From: CAZISM01 sp964541895
GTDB lineage: Bacteria > Zhuqueibacterota > Zhuqueibacteria > Residuimicrobiales > Residuimicrobiaceae
Length of the DNA stretch: 10,158 bases
Reading direction: 5' to 3'
NCBI GenBank assembly: GCA_964541895.1
Contig: CAZISM010000164.1
Span: 1-10,158, forward strand
The position numbers and the translations under genes were made by a program. The first letter of the stretch is position 1; each line of letters begins with the position of its first letter. Of this stretch, positions 6,719 through 10,158 are shown one piece after another. Below the pieces are notes generated by a model. It saw nothing but the letters and a program-made list of their open reading frames with translations, did not search any database and was not told the origin of the DNA.

Positions 6719-6796
6719 TGTCATACTGAGGAGGCAAACAGGTGCTCCTGACAAGAGCCTGGCCATTTGCGCCTCCGAAGTATCTGTTAGCTGATG
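6719..6796 (+). repeat. Approximately 78-base structured repeat, copy B
   Basis: It begins TGTCATACTGA (6719-6729), has a stem GGAGGC/GCCTCC (6730-6735 with 6771-6776) and ends CGAAGTATCTGTTAGCTGATG (6776-6796). The 21-base end matches copy A at 20 positions and the 11-base start at 10, while the stem between them is unrelated in sequence yet still paired. Confidence 0.75.
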
Positions 6797-6950
6797 GTCG
6801 CCGGCCAGGGTGATGGAAATTCATCGAGGCGCCGGGCCGTTTTAGATCAATTGTACCGCGAGCTATGGACGCGCACAGATTCTTCATCCGGGCGTCGCGC
6901 GGCAACACCTTTTTTTTGCGTAACAACTGGTCCCTGAACCTGCCCACATT

Positions 6951-7030
6951 CGATCCTTGTCGCAGGAGATAGCCACGCTCCATTCCAAACCCGCCCTTTC
7001 ACGACATCAGCTCCTCCGCTCGCCATGACA
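6951..7030 (-). repeat. 80-base intergenic repeat, copy D
   Basis: This is the partner of copy C with about 85% identity by eye and in the same orientation. It ends about 12 bases before the T tract of the ppdK terminator. The intervening 495 bases include copies A and B. Confidence 0.75.
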
Positions 7031-7042
7031 GAGCGGCGAAAC

Positions 7043-7077
7043 AAAAAAAATCCCCGGCTCGATTCCGAACCGGGGAT
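7043..7077 (-). terminator. Intrinsic terminator of ppdK
   Basis: Read on the minus strand, ATCCCCGG pairs with CCGGGGAT, and the inner bases GTTCG/CGAGC extend the stem to about 12 bp with one G-U pair and a short loop. A run of T residues (positions 7049-7043 on the minus strand) follows at once. It begins 16 bases after the ppdK stop codon. Confidence 0.9.
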
Positions 7078-7093
7078 CCTGTAGCAGATCAGG

Positions 7094-9829
7094 TTATTTC
7101 TTCTTTTTCGCAGCGCTCTTGATGGCGGCCTGGGCAGCGGCCAGGCGAGCGATGGGAACGCGGTACGGCGAGCAGGAGACATAGTCCATACCCACCTTGT
7201 GGCAGAAGGTGACCGAAGAGGGCTCACCGCCGTGCTCACCGCAGATACCGACCTTTAAACCCGGGCGGGTTTTGCGGCCGCGTTCGATACCGATCTGGAT
7301 CAGTTCGCCGATGGCATCCTGATCGAGAATCTGGAACGGATCGGCCGGCAGAATCTTTTTCTCCACGTAATCGGGCACAAAGCCACCGATATCGTCACGG
7401 GAGAAGCCAAAGCCCATCTGGGTGAGATCGTTGGTACCGTAGGAGAAGAACTCGGCGGTTTCGGCAATTTTGCCGGCTTGCAGAGCGGCGCGCGGAATCT
7501 CAATCATCGTGCCATACATGTATTTGATGGCTTTGACGTTGTATTTGGCGCACACTTCACCATAAACGCGGTCCACCAACACCTTCTGGTCATCGAGCTC
7601 TTTGCGCGTACAGACCACCGGCACCATTATTTCCGGGTACACCTTTTTGCCTTCCTGGGTGAGTTCCACAGCCGATTCCAGAATGGCGCGCACCTGCATC
7701 TCGGTGATTTCCGGATAGGTGACACCGAGACGAACACCGCGGTGGCCCATCATGGGATTGGTTTCATGCAGACCGTCAGCGCGTTTGTTGAATTCAGCGG
7801 CGTCGATATTGAGACTGGCGGCCAGTTCGGCGCGCTTGTCGGCCTCCTGGGGCACGAACTCGTGCAACGGCGGATCCAGCAGACGGATGGTGACCGGGCG
7901 GCCGTTCATGACCTCCATGGTCGCCTTGATGTCTTTTTTCACATAGGGGAACAACTCGTCGAGCGCAGCGCGACGTTCCGCCACGGAGGAGGAGATGATC
8001 ATCTTGCGCAGGCAGAACAGGGGCGCTTCCGAGTGTTTACCGTAGAACATGTGCTCGGTACGGAACAGACCGATGCCTTCCGCGCCGAAATCGATGGCCT
8101 TCTGCGCATCTTCCGGGGTGTCGGCGTTGGTGCGAACCTTCATGGTGCGGTATTTGTCCACGATCTTCATGAACTGCACAAAGCGCGGATTTTCCGAGGC
8201 GCTGATCATATTGAGGCGGCCGTCGTACACATAGCCTTTAGTGCCGTTCAGGGTCAAAAAGTCGCCTTCCACATAGGTGCGACCGTTGACCATCATCTTT
8301 TTATCACGCACTTCGATGGCCAGGGCCGAGCAGCCGACGATGCAGCACTTGCCCCAGCCGCGGGCGACCAGAGCGGCGTGAGAGGTCATACCACCGCGGC
8401 CGGTGAGGATACCTTCGGCGGCGCGCATGCCTTCCACATCTTCCGGATTGGTCTCTTCACGAACCAGCAGGACTTTTTTGCCCATCTTGGCCCATTCCAC
8501 GGCATCAGCGGCGGTGAAGACGATCTGGCCGCAGGCGCCGCCGGGACCGGCCGGCAGACCTTTAGCGATGACCGTGGCCGATTTTTCGGCAGACGGATCG
8601 ACGATCGGGTGCAACAGCTCATCGAGCTGATTCGGCGACAGGCGCAACACGGCCGTCTTTTCATCGATCAGCTTTTCTTTCAGCATATCCATGGCCATGT
8701 TCAAGGCCGCGGTGCCGGTACGTTTGCCGACACGGCACTGCAGCATCCAGAGGCGGCCTTCCTGGATGGTGAATTCGATGTCCAGCATGTCTTGGAAATG
8801 TTTTTCCAGACGGGTACGGATCTTGTCCAGATCCTTGTAGGTCTGCGCCATACCCTTTTCGAGGGAAACGAATTGCTTGTTCTGCTCGTTTTTGGTGGCT
8901 TCGTTCAACGGAGCCGGGGTACGGATGCCGGCGACGACATCTTCGCCCTGGGCGTTGATGAGCCATTCGCCGTAAAACTTGTTTTCGCCCGTGGCCGGGT
9001 TGCGCGTAAAGGCCACGCCGGTGGCGCTGGTATCGCCCATGTTGCCGAACACCATGGACTGCACGTTGACCGCCGTACCCCATTCATCGGGAATGCCTTC
9101 GATGCGGCGATAGGCGATGGCGCGACGGCCGTTCCAACTCTGGAACACGGCGCCAATGCCGCCCCAGAGTTGCTCCATGGCTACATCCGGGAACGGACGG
9201 CCTAACACTTCCAGCACTTTATCCTTGAACTGTTCGACGAGAAGCTTGAGGTCTTCGGCGCTGAGGTCCGTATCCTGGGTGCAGCCCTTGGCCTTCTTCA
9301 TGGATTCCATCAGATGTTCGAGCTGCAGACGAATGCCTCTGCCTTCGGCCGGTTCGACGCCGGCGGCCTTTTCCATCACCACATCCGAATACATCATGAT
9401 CAGACGGCGATAGGCATCGTAGACAAAACGCTCGTTGTTGGTTTTTTTCACCAGACCCGGGATGGTCTTGCTGGTCAAACCGACGTTCAGAACGGTTTCC
9501 ATCATGCCCGGCATGGAGCTGCGGGCGCCGGAACGGACCGACACCAGCAGGGGGTTCTGCGCATCGCCGAATTTCGCGCCCATGACCGATTCCACTTTTT
9601 TCATGGCATCCTGCACCGTCTTTTTCAATTCGGCCGGATATTTTCTTTTGTTCTGGTAATAATAGGTGCACACTTCGGTGCTGATGGTGAATCCGGCCGG
9701 TACCGGGATGGCCAGGTTCGCCATTTCAGCCAGGTTGGCTCCTTTGCCGCCCAAAAGTTCTTTCATATCGGCACGGCCTTCGGCCTTGCCTCCACCAAAA
9801 CTAAACACGTACTTTTTTTGTTTTGCCAT
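7094..9829 (-). CDS. ppdK: Pyruvate, phosphate dikinase
   Basis: This is a complete 911-residue enzyme, close to the usual length of about 870-910. It catalyses reversible conversion of pyruvate, ATP and phosphate to phosphoenolpyruvate, AMP and pyrophosphate in the cytoplasm, serving gluconeogenesis or pyrophosphate-linked glycolysis. The N-terminal ATP-grasp part shows LLGGKGANLAEM (25-36) and VSVRSGARSSMPGMMETVL (97-115). The central phosphohistidine domain has GRGGMTSHAALVARG with the catalytic His at 484. Thr482 corresponds to the residue phosphorylated in regulated plant enzymes. The C-terminal pyruvate/PEP TIM barrel contains GIGLFRTEHMF and GICGEHGGEPSS, whose Cys863 corresponds to the catalytic acid. 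The protein ends in a short Lys-rich tail (AAKKKK). ATG 9829 follows AAGGAGG by five bases. It lies 68 bases after the protease fragment gene on the same strand and has its own terminator. No key residue appears missing. Confidence 0.97.
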   Translation of the reverse strand: MAKQKKYVFSFGGGKAEGRADMKELLGGKGANLAEMANLAIPVPAGFTISTEVCTYYYQNKRKYPAELKKTVQDAMKKVESVMGAKFGDAQNPLLVSVRSGARSSMPGMMETVLNVGLTSKTIPGLVKKTNNERFVYDAYRRLIMMYSDVVMEKAAGVEPAEGRGIRLQLEHLMESMKKAKGCTQDTDLSAEDLKLLVEQFKDKVLEVLGRPFPDVAMEQLWGGIGAVFQSWNGRRAIAYRRIEGIPDEWGTAVNVQSMVFGNMGDTSATGVAFTRNPATGENKFYGEWLINAQGEDVVAGIRTPAPLNEATKNEQNKQFVSLEKGMAQTYKDLDKIRTRLEKHFQDMLDIEFTIQEGRLWMLQCRVGKRTGTAALNMAMDMLKEKLIDEKTAVLRLSPNQLDELLHPIVDPSAEKSATVIAKGLPAGPGGACGQIVFTAADAVEWAKMGKKVLLVREETNPEDVEGMRAAEGILTGRGGMTSHAALVARGWGKCCIVGCSALAIEVRDKKMMVNGRTYVEGDFLTLNGTKGYVYDGRLNMISASENPRFVQFMKIVDKYRTMKVRTNADTPEDAQKAIDFGAEGIGLFRTEHMFYGKHSEAPLFCLRKMIISSSVAERRAALDELFPYVKKDIKATMEVMNGRPVTIRLLDPPLHEFVPQEADKRAELAASLNIDAAEFNKRADGLHETNPMMGHRGVRLGVTYPEITEMQVRAILESAVELTQEGKKVYPEIMVPVVCTRKELDDQKVLVDRVYGEVCAKYNVKAIKYMYGTMIEIPRAALQAGKIAETAEFFSYGTNDLTQMGFGFSRDDIGGFVPDYVEKKILPADPFQILDQDAIGELIQIGIERGRKTRPGLKVGICGEHGGEPSSVTFCHKVGMDYVSCSPYRVPIARLAAAQAAIKSAAKKKK

Positions 9830-9879
9830 GTAGGCCTCCTTGTTTGATTATGATAAAGCTAAACTCGTACGGATCACAG

Positions 9880-9897
9880 CCGGCGTATCGACGCCGG
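9880..9897. repeat. 7-bp hairpin between the S41 peptidase gene and ppdK
   Basis: CCGGCGT and ACGCCGG flank a 4-base loop. The hairpin touches the peptidase stop codon. On the minus strand, the direction of both neighbouring genes, no T run follows it. The T-rich stretch is on the plus-strand side (9898-9907), within the end of the peptidase gene. As a minus-strand terminator it is therefore weak, and read-through into ppdK is possible. Confidence 0.5.
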
Positions 9898-10158
9898 TTA
9901 TTTTTTTGTGACCAGCTTTATTCCCAGAATTTTATTGTACTCTTCGTTGTTCTTTAGCACCTCAACGGCGCGGTTCAGGGCCTCATCGCCGCTGAACAGG
10001 GCTTCGCTGTAGGCGTCTTTGCCGAACACCTTGGCCATGATTTCGCTTTTGATGTACATTTTGACGCGGTCCGTAGATTTCTGCTTCTCGATCGCTTTGA
10101 CCTGTTCGAATTCGTTGCGCACCGCTTCCAGGGATTTGGCGATTTCGTTGATAAAGCC
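9898..10158 (-). CDS. C-terminal end of a probable S41 (C-terminal processing) peptidase
   Basis: This frame is open from the right edge to the TAA at 9900-9898 and gives 86 residues beginning GFINEIAKSLEAVRNEFEQ; the gene starts outside the window. A GTG at 10122 could be mistaken for a start but lies mid-gene, since the frame is open above it. The stretch from RVKMYIKSEIMAKVFGKDAY to the SGDEALNRAVEVLK segment resembles the helical tail of CtpA-like S41 peptidases (x-L-K-x-x-I-x-x-x-x-F/W-G-x-x-A-Y ... D-x-x-x-x-x-A-x-x-x-L). S41 enzymes cut near protein C-termini in the periplasm. The PDZ domain and the catalytic Ser/Lys would lie beyond the window, so this rests only on the tail and could be another helical protein. 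Confidence 0.55.
   Translation of the reverse strand, partial: GFINEIAKSLEAVRNEFEQVKAIEKQKSTDRVKMYIKSEIMAKVFGKDAYSEALFSGDEALNRAVEVLKNNEEYNKILGIKLVTKK

Larger units (their letters stand above)
6235..7041. other. Gene-free convergent region filled with small palindromic repeats
   Basis: About 800 bases separate the receptor gene from the ppdK terminator. The short open frames here do not look like proteins. The DNA consists largely of short dispersed-type repeats: three hairpins in a row (6264-6348), two copies of an approximately 80-base element (6376-6455, 6951-7030), an inverted pair of another approximately 80-base element (6521-6604, 6719-6796) and fragments. Nothing is recognised at 6797-6950. 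Confidence 0.7.

Noticed and set aside
6395..6751. 118-residue open frame and other short frames in the convergent intergenic region
   Set aside because: They run through dispersed palindromic repeats in both orientations, have no ribosome site that I can support, and show no protein-like pattern.
6524..6796. A single 273-base MITE with 21-base terminal inverted repeats
   Set aside because: The inverted arms are better explained as the ends of two separate copies of a structured repeat, since each copy has its own matching start sequence and internal stem.
6264..7030. CRISPR array
   Set aside because: The repeats are of several families, both orientations and unequal spacing, with no regular repeat-spacer pattern and no cas gene in view.
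6847..7239. 130-residue minus-strand frame overlapping the ppdK end
   Set aside because: It overlaps the conserved C-terminus of ppdK in another frame, crosses the ppdK terminator and continues into repeats.
7478..9205. 575-residue open frame on the plus strand
   Set aside because: It lies entirely antisense to ppdK, is full of His, Gly, Arg and Phe with no recognisable domain, and has the typical look of a codon-bias shadow.

Overview
The window looks like chromosomal DNA of a Gram-negative (diderm) bacterium. It encodes a TonB-dependent outer-membrane receptor, Sec-type signal peptides and the end of a probable S41 processing protease, and it has moderate-to-high GC with well-formed Shine-Dalgarno sites. 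The combination of a GxGYxYP protein, a UxaE-like sugar-acid epimerase, a WG-repeat protein, a pyruvate phosphate dikinase and many small palindromic intergenic repeats would fit the FCB superphylum or its candidate-phylum relatives (KSB1- or Calditrichota-like). That placement is inference; there is no rRNA or other phylogenetic marker here.

Layout. (1) 1-430, minus: the N-terminal part of an exported WG-repeat protein running off the left edge, apparently starting at an AUA codon. (2) 431-735: a gene-free stretch with degenerate hairpin repeats, an 18-bp direct repeat pair, and an AT-rich promoter-like segment. (3) 736-6234, plus: three genes in a row. These are a secreted GxGYxYP-domain protein (putative glycosidase-like family), a tagaturonate-epimerase (UxaE)-family protein, and a TonB-dependent receptor. 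A perfect hairpin separates the first two, and only 16 bases separate the last two. (4) 6235-7093: a convergent intergenic region packed with small palindromic repeats of at least three families, bracketed by an intrinsic terminator for each flanking gene. (5) 7094-9829, minus: complete ppdK. (6) 9898-10158, minus: the C-terminal 86 residues of a probable S41 C-terminal processing peptidase, upstream of ppdK.

How the genes may work together. The three plus-strand genes could form a small uptake-and-catabolism unit. The receptor would import a ligand across the outer membrane, the exported GxGYxYP protein would act on a glycan or glycoside outside the cytoplasm, and the UxaE-like enzyme would epimerise a ketohexuronate or related sugar acid in the cytoplasm. 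This is a hypothesis from gene order and family membership. The receptor's plug domain resembles siderophore receptors, so an iron-related role remains open. ppdK is a central-metabolism gene interconverting pyruvate and phosphoenolpyruvate and needs no link to its neighbours.

I see no CRISPR array, defence island, prophage, tRNA or rRNA, and no intact insertion sequence. The least explained part is the repeat nest between the two convergent genes. There, two inverted copies of one element keep their ends while both arms of an internal stem have changed together.
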